Below are positions 22,055 through 30,807 of a DNA stretch of 31,062 nucleotides, one piece after another (within the stretch, counting starts at the first letter, position 1; each line of letters begins with the position of its first letter). Made by a program: the position numbers and the translations under genes. The notes below the pieces were generated by a model that saw nothing but the letters and a program-made list of their open reading frames with translations, had not been told where the DNA came from and did no database searches. The DNA comes from an uncultured Bacilli bacterium (GTDB lineage Bacteria; Bacillota_I; Bacilli_A; RF39; UBA660). The stretch lies in assembly GCA_947632275.1 (NCBI GenBank), contig CANROR010000006.1, positions 1 through 31,062 on the forward strand, written 5' to 3'.

Positions 22055-22879
22055 ATGGGAAATTTAGTAAATACTTTAAAAAAGTTCGTAACTAATAAAA
22101 ATACGGTAACAATATTAGGAATTTTAGCCGGTATTATCGTTTTATGGATATTTTATAATTATCGCGTAAATAAAGCAATTGATCCTGTGCGTGTTCCTTA
22201 TGCGGTTAAAGAATTGACGGCAACGAGTATGATAACGCAAGAAGATATTGAATGGACAGAGGTAAGTCGAAAATTTTTAAATGGTGTTAAAGTTATAACA
22301 AATATTAATGATTTAGTAGGTCATTATGTAAATGTAGGAACATCTATTCCCGAAGGTGGTTTATTTTACCAAGATCAAGTAGTTACAAATAAAGATTTAC
22401 CTGATTCTTGGTATAGTGATTTACCTAAAGGTTATACAACTTATTTATTAAGCGTCAACAGTAAGACAACTGTTGGTAATTCAATCTATGAAGGAAATTA
22501 CATTGATATTTATGTTCGTTATGTGGATGATGCCAATAATTCTTATATTGGACCATTACTTGAACATATTAAAGTTTTAGGTGTATTAGATAATCAAAAT
22601 CAAAGAGTTTTTGATGCTTCATCATCTCGAACTCCAGCGGCTTTTGCTTTTGGGGTAACCCAACAACAATGGAACTGGTTAAAAGCCGCCGAATATTTGA
22701 AAAATGCCGAAGTTTTTCCAGTGCCAAGAGGTAAATATTATAGTGAAGAAGGCGAAACTTTACAAGGTAGTGAAACTATAATTCAATATATCGAAAGTAG
22801 TTCAACATTTGAAACTTCAGGAAATGATACCGATAATATAATTGATAATCAAACAACGGATCAAACGGATAATCAATAG
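22055..22879 (+). CDS. CpaB/RcpC-like Tad pilus assembly protein (SAF domain)
   Basis: 274 aa. N-terminal membrane helix ('TVTILGILAGIIVLWIFYNY', ~18-37), then an SAF domain: 'VPYAVKELTATSMITQEDI', 'VGHYVNVGTSIPEGGLFYQD', followed by the RcpC/CpaB region ('GYTTYLLSVNSKTTVGNSI', 'GNYIDIYVRY', 'IKVLGVLD'). In Tad/Cpa systems this protein acts outside the inner membrane, probably as a periplasmic or envelope gate component; in a monoderm it would lie on the outer face. Ends in a Asn/Thr/Asp-rich tail. AAGGAGAG precedes the ATG; the next gene follows after 18 nt. Confidence 0.85.
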   Translation: MGNLVNTLKKFVTNKNTVTILGILAGIIVLWIFYNYRVNKAIDPVRVPYAVKELTATSMITQEDIEWTEVSRKFLNGVKVITNINDLVGHYVNVGTSIPEGGLFYQDQVVTNKDLPDSWYSDLPKGYTTYLLSVNSKTTVGNSIYEGNYIDIYVRYVDDANNSYIGPLLEHIKVLGVLDNQNQRVFDASSSRTPAAFAFGVTQQQWNWLKAAEYLKNAEVFPVPRGKYYSEEGETLQGSETIIQYIESSSTFETSGNDTDNIIDNQTTDQTDNQ

Positions 22880-22897
22880 AAAAAGAGGTGGCTATTT

Positions 22898-24037
22898 GTG
22901 AATGATGCTATATTTTCACAAATTGATTTTGGACCTTTAAAAGAATTTTTAGATGAAGATAATGTAACTGATATATCTTATTCCAATGGTGGCCAAATTC
23001 ATTTAAAAACTCTTGATAAAGGGGTATATCGGATTGAAAGACCAGAAATAAATAATGCCTTAATGGAAAAATTGGCTTTTCAATGTTCGAATGTTATGGG
23101 TAAGTCCTTCAATATGGCTCATCCTTTTTTGGATGCCGAATCAGCCGAATTGCGACTTAATTTTATCCATGATTCGATTGCTACGAATGGTATTTCTTGT
23201 ACTATCAGAAAAACGCCGGCAAAAATCCGGCTTAATAAAGAAAAGTTATTAAGTGAACAATATGTTACCGAGAATCTACATGATTTTTTAATGACTTGTG
23301 TTGAAGGCCACTGTAATATAATTGTTTCAGGGGAAACTGGTTCTGGGAAAACCGAACTTGTTAAATATTTAGCCAGTCATACGAAAGAAAATGAAAAAAT
23401 AATTACAATCGAAGATACGTTGGAATTGCACTTGGATAAAATATTTCCCCATCGCGATATTGTAGCGGTTAAAACTAATAACATTGCTTCTTACACCGAT
23501 GTCTTGGTAACTTGCATGCGGCAAAATCCGAAGTGGATTCTTTTATCCGAAGTCCGAAGCGCCGAAGCGGTTATGGCCGTCAGAAACTCGATTTCCTCTG
23601 GGCATAATATTATTTCCACAATCCACTCTGATCGGGCTTTAAATATTCCGATGCGGCTATATAGTTTGCTCGAAAATAATATTGATATTGAACAATTTTT
23701 AACTTCCATCCATCGTTATGTCCAATTAGGTATTCATGTTAAAGGCTATATGAGTAAAGAATTAGGTCGTTTTCAACGGGAAATTATTGAAGTTGTGGAA
23801 TTTTATGTCGATGAAAATAATAAAGCTTGTTCTAATATAATCTTTAAAAAAAGATTGGATGGAACATTTACATTCCATAATCCTAGTCGTTATTTAAGAG
23901 AATATTTGGGAGTTCAAGGCGTTGAACTTGATCCACATTTATTTGTGGCAAATGACGAAATTGGAACAGATGAGGACATTGCTAAAGAAGAAGAGGCAAT
24001 GACAAAGGCGAGTACTGAAAATATTGAAAGTTTATAA
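22898..24037 (+). CDS. tadA: TadA/CpaF-type secretion ATPase
   Basis: 379 aa hexameric ATPase that powers Tad/Flp pilus assembly (type II/IV secretion superfamily). Start GTG with AGAGGTGG 6 nt upstream. N-terminal domain 'FLDEDNVTDISYSNGGQIHL', then Walker A 'GETGSGKTELVKYLASH' (~145-152), Asp box 'IITIEDTLELHL', Walker B 'WILLSEVRSAEA', His box 'SGHNIISTIHSDRA'. The Walker B reads LLSEVR where LGEVR is typical (Ser replacing Gly), still with the catalytic Glu. It lacks the long N-terminal extension of many CpaF proteins. Cytoplasmic, docking on the TadB/TadC proteins encoded next. Confidence 0.93.
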   Translation: MNDAIFSQIDFGPLKEFLDEDNVTDISYSNGGQIHLKTLDKGVYRIERPEINNALMEKLAFQCSNVMGKSFNMAHPFLDAESAELRLNFIHDSIATNGISCTIRKTPAKIRLNKEKLLSEQYVTENLHDFLMTCVEGHCNIIVSGETGSGKTELVKYLASHTKENEKIITIEDTLELHLDKIFPHRDIVAVKTNNIASYTDVLVTCMRQNPKWILLSEVRSAEAVMAVRNSISSGHNIISTIHSDRALNIPMRLYSLLENNIDIEQFLTSIHRYVQLGIHVKGYMSKELGRFQREIIEVVEFYVDENNKACSNIIFKKRLDGTFTFHNPSRYLREYLGVQGVELDPHLFVANDEIGTDEDIAKEEEAMTKASTENIESL

Positions 24038-24051
24038 AGGAAGGTGAAGAA

Positions 24052-24957
24052 ATGGGAAATTTGGTTGAACTATTTATCTTAATACTAATTGCCAGTTTTG
24101 TTATTTTATATCGGAAAAATCCTGGGGAAAATGCCTATAAATTTCTTGTTTCTAGTATAACCAGAGTATATGACAAATACGCTCCATATTCATTTAAAAC
24201 GGTAAGAGAAAAAGCCGTGGAATTAGGACAAGAATATAATGCGCGGCAATACATTGTGCAAACAATTTTGATGGGTGGTTTCGCAGCTTTAATTGGTTAC
24301 TTTTATTTTTATAGTATAATCATTGCTGTTATTTATGCGGCGGTAACTATTTCTTTTATCCCCTATTTGGCATATCTTCGTTGTCAAAGAATATATAGTG
24401 AATATGTTTTTGAACAAATTCAAACTTATACGACTAACGTTATCATGGAATTTAATACAACCCAAAGTTTTGTTAAGTCTTTGGAAGGGGTTCGCGATTC
24501 AGGTATTTTAGAAGATCCCGTTTTAACTGATGTAAAAAAAATGATTGATATGAGTTACCAAAATGGAACCATTAATGCCTCACTCGAATTTTTTAACGAA
24601 AAATACCCTTATTATATGGTTAAAAATATGCATCAATTATTTTTACAAATTACCCAAGAAGGGGCGCGTGATTCCGGCGATTCTTTAGAAAACATGGCCA
24701 TGGATATCGATGCCTTAGTTGAAGGCGTTTATCGGGATCAAATGGATCGGAAAAATTTCCATGGGCGGTTTATTAAATTTGGTTTAATGTTATTTTTATT
24801 AGTTATTGTTTTAAGATTTTTATTAGGTGAAGATAATTATATTTCCCTTTTAGATATTTGGTATGTGCAAATAGTATTACATGCAATAGTTATTATAAAT
24901 GCCATGTTTTTACTATCGGGCGAAAAATACTATAATGCAGATGTAGGGGTGGAATAA
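24052..24957 (+). CDS. tadB: TadB-like inner-membrane platform protein
   Basis: 301 aa. Membrane segments: 'LVELFILILIASFVILY' (N-terminus), a double-length hydrophobic region ~68-105, and two C-terminal segments ('FGLMLFLLVIVLRFLL', 'IVLHAIVIINAMFLLS'). The loop holds a T2SF/GspF-like helical domain with 'MEFNTTQSFVKSLEGVRDSG', 'MVKNMHQLFLQITQEGARDS' and 'DQMDRKNFHGRFIKF'. These proteins form the membrane platform rotated or shifted by TadA. Strong AAGGAAGGTG before the ATG; the stop overlaps the next start by 1 nt (TAATG). Assignment to TadB rather than TadC rests on gene order. Confidence 0.82.
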   Translation: MGNLVELFILILIASFVILYRKNPGENAYKFLVSSITRVYDKYAPYSFKTVREKAVELGQEYNARQYIVQTILMGGFAALIGYFYFYSIIIAVIYAAVTISFIPYLAYLRCQRIYSEYVFEQIQTYTTNVIMEFNTTQSFVKSLEGVRDSGILEDPVLTDVKKMIDMSYQNGTINASLEFFNEKYPYYMVKNMHQLFLQITQEGARDSGDSLENMAMDIDALVEGVYRDQMDRKNFHGRFIKFGLMLFLLVIVLRFLLGEDNYISLLDIWYVQIVLHAIVIINAMFLLSGEKYYNADVGVE

Positions 24958-25745
24958 TGCAAGTAGAAATAATTATTTTAGCGGTCATTGTCTTTGTGAT
25001 TATGGCATATACAGGCCAAATAAATATTAATCAATTAATCATTGATAACCAAATGTTTTTTATGAAACTGAAAGAAAGTGATTGGGATTTTTATGTGCAA
25101 GCCAAATATGGTAATGGCATTAATCCCGACATTTTGTTTAATAAAAGAATTAAAAATGCCTTAATCGTAATGGTTTTAGTCTTTTTATTCATGATTAATG
25201 GCTTTAATAGTGTTAAGTTATTGTTAGTATTTGTTATTGGGTTCTTTGTTTTTAAAATGCCTTATAACGATATTAAGAAATATTATAAAAGACATATTCA
25301 TGAAATTGATATGATGTTACCATATTATTTAAAAAATTTGGAAATATTAATTCAACATTATACGGTCCCTGTAGCTATTGGAAAATCGATGGCCGATGCT
25401 CCGGAAATATTTCGCGAAGGATTAAGAGAAATGATTGATGCCATTAATTCGGGGGATGATTCTATTGAACCTTATATGGCTTTTGCCCGGAAATATCCGG
25501 TTCGGGATTCCATGCGGATGATGCGGCTTTTATATCGGTTAAGCTTAGGTCGCCAAGAACGAAAACAAGAACAAATCTTAGCATTTTCGCGAACAATTTC
25601 GTCTTTACAACAAAAGGCCAGAGAAACAAGATATAAAAATCGGTTAGAAAAAATGGAAAATAAGACTATGAGCATGTTAATTACGACCGGTGTCGGCTTA
25701 ATGATTTTACTAGTCTTCTCCGTTTTAAAATTAATGAATTTATAA
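24957..25745 (+). CDS. tadC: TadC-like inner-membrane platform protein
   Basis: 262 aa, overlapping the upstream gene by one base, so translationally coupled. Membrane segments: 'IIILAVIVFVIMAYTG', 'ALIVMVLVFLFMINGF' with 'LLLVFVIGFFVFKM', and a C-terminal 'MLITTGVGLMILLVFSVLKL'. The loop is a GspF-type domain ('IDMMLPYYLKNLEILIQHYT', 'EPYMAFARKYPVRDSMRMMR', 'RQERKQEQILAFSRTISSLQ'). Together with TadB it should form the platform. Last gene of the operon; a perfect terminator overlaps its stop codon. Confidence 0.8.
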   Translation: MQVEIIILAVIVFVIMAYTGQININQLIIDNQMFFMKLKESDWDFYVQAKYGNGINPDILFNKRIKNALIVMVLVFLFMINGFNSVKLLLVFVIGFFVFKMPYNDIKKYYKRHIHEIDMMLPYYLKNLEILIQHYTVPVAIGKSMADAPEIFREGLREMIDAINSGDDSIEPYMAFARKYPVRDSMRMMRLLYRLSLGRQERKQEQILAFSRTISSLQQKARETRYKNRLEKMENKTMSMLITTGVGLMILLVFSVLKLMNL

Positions 25746-25771
25746 TTAGTCAAATGACTAATTATTTTTTT
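25742..25771 (+). terminator. Terminator of the Tad-like operon
   Basis: Perfect 11-bp stem ATAATTAGTCA-AA-TGACTAATTAT (25742-25765) and a T run. It overlaps the tadC stop codon. Confidence 0.85.
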
Positions 25772-25791
25772 GTAAAATTGTTTTGAAATAA

Positions 25792-25820
25792 TTGCTATTT
25801 TTAAAGGGATTGGGTATAAT
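25792..25820 (+). promoter_or_regulatory. Promoter of the signal peptidase gene
   Basis: TTGCTA (25792-25797), 17-nt spacer, TATAAT (25815-25820), 28 nt before the GTG at 25849. Confidence 0.65.
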
Positions 25821-25848
25821 AAAAATACAATAGGGAAGTGTAGTTTAA

Positions 25849-26592
25849 GTGGATACTAAGGAACAAATGAAAACTAATTATAAAGAAATTATCCATTTAA
25901 TTTCAACTATTATCAGTTGGACTTTATTTAGTATTCTTATTATTTGTGCGATTTTTTTAATTTATTATTTTATTGCCATGCAAGTCTATGCGGTAAAAGG
26001 GGAAAAATACGAACCTAAATTTTCTTTATATGCCATTATGAGTAATAGTATGGTACCAAATATTAATGTTTATGATGTTATAATTGATTTAAGAGTTGAT
26101 AGTCCTCAAGATATTGAAACAGGGGATGTAATTACTTTTATTTCGAAAGCTCCAGAAACCAGTGGAATGACGATAACCCATCGGGTAGTAGCTGTTATCA
26201 AAGATCAAGAAGGAAATTATTTTTACCAAACTAAAGGCGATAATGCGCCCGCGGAAGATACTGGACGAGTAGAATATAGTAACATAATTGGGAAAGTGGC
26301 ATTTAAAATACCCCAATTAGGTCGCGTTCAATTATTTATTTCTAATGCTACCGGTGGTATCTTATTAATTCTTTGTATTTCCTTATTTATCATTTTGAAA
26401 GGTTTAGTAAAACGCTTATTTGCTAAAGTAGGGCCTATCCAATTTAAAAATAAATTATTAGTTCTTTTAAATAAACCCTTATATTTACCTTATAAAGGTC
26501 AAGCCTTAGCTAGCAACGAAGATATTAATATTCAAAATCAACCAATATCTAAGAAAGAAGACGATGAATGGGAATTGCCTGATTTAAAATAA
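25849..26592 (+). CDS. Signal peptidase I, ER/archaeal (SipW-like, S26B) type
   Basis: Removes signal peptides from exported proteins on the outer membrane face. 247 aa with a membrane helix at ~16-46, catalytic Ser in 'MSNSMVPNINVYD' (Ser67), His in 'ITHRVVAV' (His111) in place of the bacterial Lys, and Asp in 'TKGDNAPAED' (Asp131/137), which defines the SipW/S26B class. A second membrane helix (~168-190, 'GGILLILCISLFIILKGL') and a ~50-residue cytoplasmic tail follow. SipW enzymes process dedicated clients such as biofilm fibre proteins; position after the Tad-like operon suggests clients among operon-1 proteins (inference). Start GTG is weakly supported; the ATG six codons in is an alternative. 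Confidence 0.88.
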   Translation: MDTKEQMKTNYKEIIHLISTIISWTLFSILIICAIFLIYYFIAMQVYAVKGEKYEPKFSLYAIMSNSMVPNINVYDVIIDLRVDSPQDIETGDVITFISKAPETSGMTITHRVVAVIKDQEGNYFYQTKGDNAPAEDTGRVEYSNIIGKVAFKIPQLGRVQLFISNATGGILLILCISLFIILKGLVKRLFAKVGPIQFKNKLLVLLNKPLYLPYKGQALASNEDINIQNQPISKKEDDEWELPDLK

Positions 26593-26607
26593 TTAAAATA
26601 ATTATCC

Positions 26608-26635
26608 TTGTAATTTTGGAAAAATTTGCTATACT
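26608..26635 (+). promoter_or_regulatory. uvrA promoter
   Basis: TTGTAA (26608-26613), 16-nt spacer, TATACT (26630-26635). It lies downstream of the first in-frame ATG (26626), ruling that start out. Confidence 0.55.
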
Positions 26636-26706
26636 ATTTTTTTAGAAAAATGTTTAATAATTGGATTTTAGGCAACATTAATAGTAACCAGTTAGGAAGT
26701 GGAATT

Positions 26707-29508
26707 ATGGATAAAATTATTATTAAAGGGGCAAGAGAAAATAATTTAAAAAATATCGATATTGAAATACCTAAAAATAAATTAGTAGTTATGACCGGAG
26801 TTTCTGGTTCGGGGAAAAGTAGTTTAGCTTTTGATACTATTTATGCCGAAGGTCAAAGAAGATATGTGGAAAGCTTGTCGGCTTATGCCCGACAATTTAT
26901 TGGGGTTTCAGAAAAACCCGATGTGGATTCGATTGAAGGCTTAAGTCCGAGTATTTCGATTGATCAAAAGTCAACCAATAAAAATCCGCGGTCAACGGTG
27001 GGAACTATAACCGAAATCTATGATTATTTACGACTTTTATTTGCCCGGATTGGTGTACCATATTGTCCCAATCATCATATTCCGATTAAAAGTCAAAGTA
27101 TTGAAGAAATGACGAATAAAGTCATGAATTTAGAAGGCCAAATGGTAACGATTATGGCGCCGATTGTCCATGGTGAAAAAGGTACGCATAAAGATATTCT
27201 TACCAATTTACAAAAAGAAGGTTTTACCAAAGTTCGCGTTAATGGGGAAATTTTAAAAATTAGTGAAGTCACCGATCTTGAAAAAAATATTAAAGATAAC
27301 ATTGATTTAATTATGGATAAAATTATTGTAAGCACTGAAGAAAGCGGCCGGATTTTTGAAGCTATCGAAGAAAGTACCAAAAGAGCCGAAGGGAAAGTTG
27401 TTATTGTTACTGATGATGAAGAAATTTTAATGAGTGAAAAATATGCTTGTTTAAAATGTAATTATTCGATTCCCGAATTAGAACCGCGGCTTTTCTCTTT
27501 TAATGCTCCTTATGGTGCCTGCCCGGATTGTAAGGGTTTAGGAACCCAATTAAAAATTAGTGAAGATTTACTAATTCCCGACAAAAATAAATCTATTCTC
27601 GGGGGAGCAATTTCGGCTTTAAGTTTAGATAGTACAACTTATGCTACCCAAGTGGAAACTGTTTGTAAAAAATATAAAATTGATATGAATGCGCCAATTA
27701 AAGATATTCCGCGCAAAAAACTAAACTATTTATTATATGGAACAGATGATTTACTAGAATTTAACTATGTTTCCAAAAATGGTAATACGCGGAATACCAC
27801 GAATACTTATGAAGGCGTGATTCCGGCTTTAGAACGGCGTTACATGGAAACGAAAAGCAACTGGATTCGCGAATGGCTAGATAATTATATCGTTGAAATG
27901 CCTTGCCCTACATGTGGCGGAAAAAGACTTCAAGAATCCGTTTTATCAATCTATATCAATAAGAAAAATATTTTTGATTTAACCGATATGTCAATTAAAG
28001 ATTTATATGAATTTATGTGTAATTTAAAATTAGATGAAGAAGAAGCTAAGGTTAGTGAACTAATTCTAAAAGAAATTAAATCACGATTAGAATTTTTAAA
28101 TAATGTCGGTTTATCTTATCTTACGTTAACACGAAGTGCTGGAACCTTATCTGGTGGCGAAGCGCAAAGAATTAGACTGGCCACCCAAATAGGGAGTAAG
28201 TTGTCGGGAGTATTATATGTCTTAGATGAACCAAGTATTGGTTTGCATCAAAAAGATAATGAACGCTTAATTAATAGTTTAAAAGAGATGCGCGATTTAG
28301 GAAATACTTTAATTGTGGTCGAACATGATACGGATACGATGCTCGCCGCGGATTATTTAGTGGATATTGGTCCGGGCGCCGGAGAATATGGGGGCGAAGT
28401 TATGGCCGTCGGAACTCCCGAAGAAGTTATGAATAATCCCAAGAGCTTAACCGGCAAATACTTAAGAGGCGAAGAACAAATTGAAGTACCTAAGAAAAGA
28501 CGAAAAGGTAATGGGAAGAAAATAACCATTAAAGGGGCGGCCGAAAATAATTTAAAAAATATTAATGTTGAAATTCCTTTAGGTAAGTTTGTGGTGGTCA
28601 CCGGGGTGTCTGGGAGTGGTAAATCTTCTTTAATTAACGAAATTTTATATAAAACGGTGGCGAGTAAACTATACCGGTCGAAAGAAATCCCGGGCAAATG
28701 TCAAAAAATCTTGGGCTTAGATAACATTGATAAAGTGGTGCAAATTACCCAAGATGCGATTGGCCGGACCCCAAGAAGTAACCCAGCGACTTATGTCGGT
28801 GTCTTTGATGATATTCGTGATATTTTTGCCCAAACTAAAGAAGCTAAAATGCGAGGTTATGATAAAGGTCGTTTTTCTTTCAACGTTAAAGGTGGAAGAT
28901 GCGAAGCTTGTTGGGGTGATGGTGTTAAAAGAATTGAAATGCATTTTCTAGCCGATGTTTATGTTCCTTGTGAAGTCTGTGGTGGTAAACGTTATAACAA
29001 AGAAACCTTACAAATTAAATTTAAAGGCAAAAATATTAGTGAAGTCCTTGATATGCGGGTAAGTGAAGCGATTAAATTTTTTGAAAATGTACCAAAGATT
29101 TATAATAAATTAAAAGTAATGATGGATGTTGGCCTTTCTTACATTAAACTTGGGCAAACGGCACCGACTTTGTCAGGTGGAGAAGCCGGAAGAGTAAAAC
29201 TATCCAAAGAACTCCAAAAGAAAGCCACGGGTAAATCCTTATTTATCTTAGATGAACCGACAACGGGTTTACATATTGATGATATTAAAAAATTAATTAA
29301 AATTTTAGATCGGATTGTCGATAATGGCGATACAGTTATTGTTATTGAACATAATTTAGATGTCATTAAAGTAGCCGATTATATTATCGACTTAGGACCA
29401 GATGGCGGTGATGGCGGTGGCAGTGTTGTGGCCACTGGTACGCCGGAAGAAGTCGCCAAATGTCCTAACTCTTATACGGGAGAATTTTTAAAGAAAATAC
29501 TAAAATAA
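26707..29508 (+). CDS. uvrA: Excinuclease ABC subunit A
   Basis: Damage-recognition ATPase of nucleotide excision repair; loads UvrB. 934 aa, full family length. First ABC half: Walker A 'GVSGSGKSSLAFDT' (~32), Zn module 'CLKCN'...'CPDCKGL', 'CPTCGGKRL', signature 'LSGGEAQRIRLATQ', Walker B 'YVLDEPSIGLHQKD'. Second half: Walker A 'GVSGSGKSSLINE' (~632), Zn finger 'CEACWGDGVKRIEMHFLADV'...'CEVCGGKRYN', signature 'LSGGEAGRVKLSKEL', Walker B 'FILDEPTTGLHIDD'. The second signature has Gly where Gln is usual (LSGGEAQR). The ATG at 26707 is chosen because TTAGGAAG lies upstream and the promoter is upstream of it. Monocistronic; uvrB is not in the window. Confidence 0.97.
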   Translation: MDKIIIKGARENNLKNIDIEIPKNKLVVMTGVSGSGKSSLAFDTIYAEGQRRYVESLSAYARQFIGVSEKPDVDSIEGLSPSISIDQKSTNKNPRSTVGTITEIYDYLRLLFARIGVPYCPNHHIPIKSQSIEEMTNKVMNLEGQMVTIMAPIVHGEKGTHKDILTNLQKEGFTKVRVNGEILKISEVTDLEKNIKDNIDLIMDKIIVSTEESGRIFEAIEESTKRAEGKVVIVTDDEEILMSEKYACLKCNYSIPELEPRLFSFNAPYGACPDCKGLGTQLKISEDLLIPDKNKSILGGAISALSLDSTTYATQVETVCKKYKIDMNAPIKDIPRKKLNYLLYGTDDLLEFNYVSKNGNTRNTTNTYEGVIPALERRYMETKSNWIREWLDNYIVEMPCPTCGGKRLQESVLSIYINKKNIFDLTDMSIKDLYEFMCNLKLDEEEAKVSELILKEIKSRLEFLNNVGLSYLTLTRSAGTLSGGEAQRIRLATQIGSKLSGVLYVLDEPSIGLHQKDNERLINSLKEMRDLGNTLIVVEHDTDTMLAADYLVDIGPGAGEYGGEVMAVGTPEEVMNNPKSLTGKYLRGEEQIEVPKKRRKGNGKKITIKGAAENNLKNINVEIPLGKFVVVTGVSGSGKSSLINEILYKTVASKLYRSKEIPGKCQKILGLDNIDKVVQITQDAIGRTPRSNPATYVGVFDDIRDIFAQTKEAKMRGYDKGRFSFNVKGGRCEACWGDGVKRIEMHFLADVYVPCEVCGGKRYNKETLQIKFKGKNISEVLDMRVSEAIKFFENVPKIYNKLKVMMDVGLSYIKLGQTAPTLSGGEAGRVKLSKELQKKATGKSLFILDEPTTGLHIDDIKKLIKILDRIVDNGDTVIVIEHNLDVIKVADYIIDLGPDGGDGGGSVVATGTPEEVAKCPNSYTGEFLKKILK

Positions 29509-29509
29509 A

Positions 29510-29546
29510 AATATGGCAAATTATTGTTTATTGCCATATTTTTTAA
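29510..29546. terminator. Bidirectional terminator between uvrA and the small minus-strand gene
   Basis: Perfect 10-bp stem AATATGGCAA / TTGCCATATT (29510-29519, 29531-29540), 11-nt loop, T run on the plus strand and A run before the stem for the minus strand. The minus gene's stop (29521-29523) is in the loop. Confidence 0.82.
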
Positions 29547-29757
29547 TCATTTCAGTTAATTCATCCGGGTGAATATCACAAACATTTAAAATAAACTCCG
29601 CGGGCATATTTTTCTTAATAAGATTTTTGACAAATTTTGTTTGAGCTTCGCCATATCCTCGACTATGTTCGACAATAAGCATATCTTCATCTTTTGTTCG
29701 CGGATAATAAAATTTAATATTTTTATTAATATTTTTTAAATTTTTAATGAATTTCAT
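29521..29757 (-). CDS. Small protein resembling the C-terminal tail of Rpn/PD-(D/E)XK transposase-like proteins
   Basis: 78 aa: 'MKFIKNLKNINKNIKFYYPR', 'MLIVEHSRGYGEAQTKFVKN', 'LIKKNMPAEFILNVCDIHPD', 'ELTEMIKKYGN'. The second half, GEA-(8)-LIKKxMxxExI...D.xxDELxEMI, looks like the terminal helical repeat of Rpn-family proteins ('...VKNMLKKGMSxEEIxxxTGLSxEEI'). The nuclease core is absent, so this may be a decayed 3' fragment or an independent small HTH-like gene. An AAGGAG lies ~17 nt upstream, too far for an ideal start, which favours a remnant. It shares a bidirectional terminator with uvrA. Confidence 0.45.
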   Translation of the reverse strand: MKFIKNLKNINKNIKFYYPRTKDEDMLIVEHSRGYGEAQTKFVKNLIKKNMPAEFILNVCDIHPDELTEMIKKYGNKQ

Positions 29758-29912
29758 AAAATTTTTATTATGTTTCTCCTTTCAATAATAATATAGTCGG
29801 TTAAGTAGTTATTTCCTTTTTTAGAAATCAAAAATTTTATAGGTGATACTCATAAACAATAGTAAACTAAAAAAAATTATGCTATAATTGGAAAAGATAA
29901 GGAGAATGATAT

Positions 29913-30722
29913 ATGAGTGATACAATTATTACAATCGGTTCATTTAGTATTAAGTGGTATTCCGTACTTATTCTAGTTGGTGCAGTTTTGGCAATTATGA
30001 TTGCTTTAAGAGAAGGGCGCAGATTTAATTATTCCAAAGATTTTATGTTTAATATGATGTTTTGGGCCATTATCTTTGGTATCATTGGTGCTAGATTATA
30101 TTATGTTTTATTTAATTTAAATCTTTATTCGAACTGGGTTGATATTTTTAAAGTTTGGGAAGGGGGACTAGCCATTCATGGCGGAATTATTTTTGGTTTA
30201 ATTACAATTATTATTTATTGTAAAAAATATAATATGCGAACGATTCGCATGACCGATTTTATAGTTCCCGGTTTAATTTTAGCTCAAGCTATTGGTCGGT
30301 GGGGAAATTTCTTTAATGGGGAAGCCCATGGGGCGGCAACAACCTTGGCTCATTTACAAAGTTTACATATTCCTAATTTTATTATCGAAGGAATGCAAAT
30401 TGATGGCATTTTTTATCAACCAACCTTTTTATACGAATCATTATGGTGTATATTAGGCTTTATTATTTTATTAGTCATTCGGCGTTTAAAATATACGAAA
30501 ATTGGTCAACCAACGGCATTTTATTTAATCTGGTATAGTTTAGGCCGGTTCTTTATCGAAGGAATGCGGACTGATTCTTTAATGCTTGGCGGTTTTAAAA
30601 TGGCCCAAATAGTATCAGTCGTAATGTTTGTTATTGGTTTAGGTATTTTAATGATTACAACCCGAAAAGGTCGCTTTGAAGATTTATATAATAAAGATGC
30701 TGAACAACAAATTAGATTTTAA
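29913..30722 (+). CDS. lgt: Prolipoprotein diacylglyceryl transferase
   Basis: Transfers diacylglycerol from phosphatidylglycerol to the lipobox Cys of prolipoproteins, the first step of lipoprotein maturation. 269 aa, about seven membrane helices. Family signature residues are present: 'GIIGARLYYV' (Arg61), 'AIHGGIIFG' (His89), 'AIGRWGNFFNGEAHG' (Arg129, Asn132, Glu137), 'PTFLYESLW', and 'GRFFIEGMRTDSL'. A -10 TATAAT (29883-29888) lies 24 nt before the ATG, with TAAGGAG between; no good -35 is seen. Its presence implies the organism makes lipoproteins, although no lipobox protein is encoded in this window. Confidence 0.96.
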   Translation: MSDTIITIGSFSIKWYSVLILVGAVLAIMIALREGRRFNYSKDFMFNMMFWAIIFGIIGARLYYVLFNLNLYSNWVDIFKVWEGGLAIHGGIIFGLITIIIYCKKYNMRTIRMTDFIVPGLILAQAIGRWGNFFNGEAHGAATTLAHLQSLHIPNFIIEGMQIDGIFYQPTFLYESLWCILGFIILLVIRRLKYTKIGQPTAFYLIWYSLGRFFIEGMRTDSLMLGGFKMAQIVSVVMFVIGLGILMITTRKGRFEDLYNKDAEQQIRF

Positions 30723-30777
30723 GAGGAAAAGGGTTACTATTCACGGATTTTTACATTAAAAATGTCAAAGCACTATT

Positions 30778-30807
30778 AAAAACAACGAGTTAATTCTCAT
30801 TGTTTTT
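30778..30807. terminator. Terminator at the IS66 transposase 3' end
   Basis: Stem AAAAACAACGAG / CTCATTGTTTTT (30778-30789, 30796-30807), 6-nt loop; the single C/A mismatch becomes a U-G pair on the minus transcript, so it fits best as the transposase terminator. It may also stop lgt readthrough. Confidence 0.65.
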
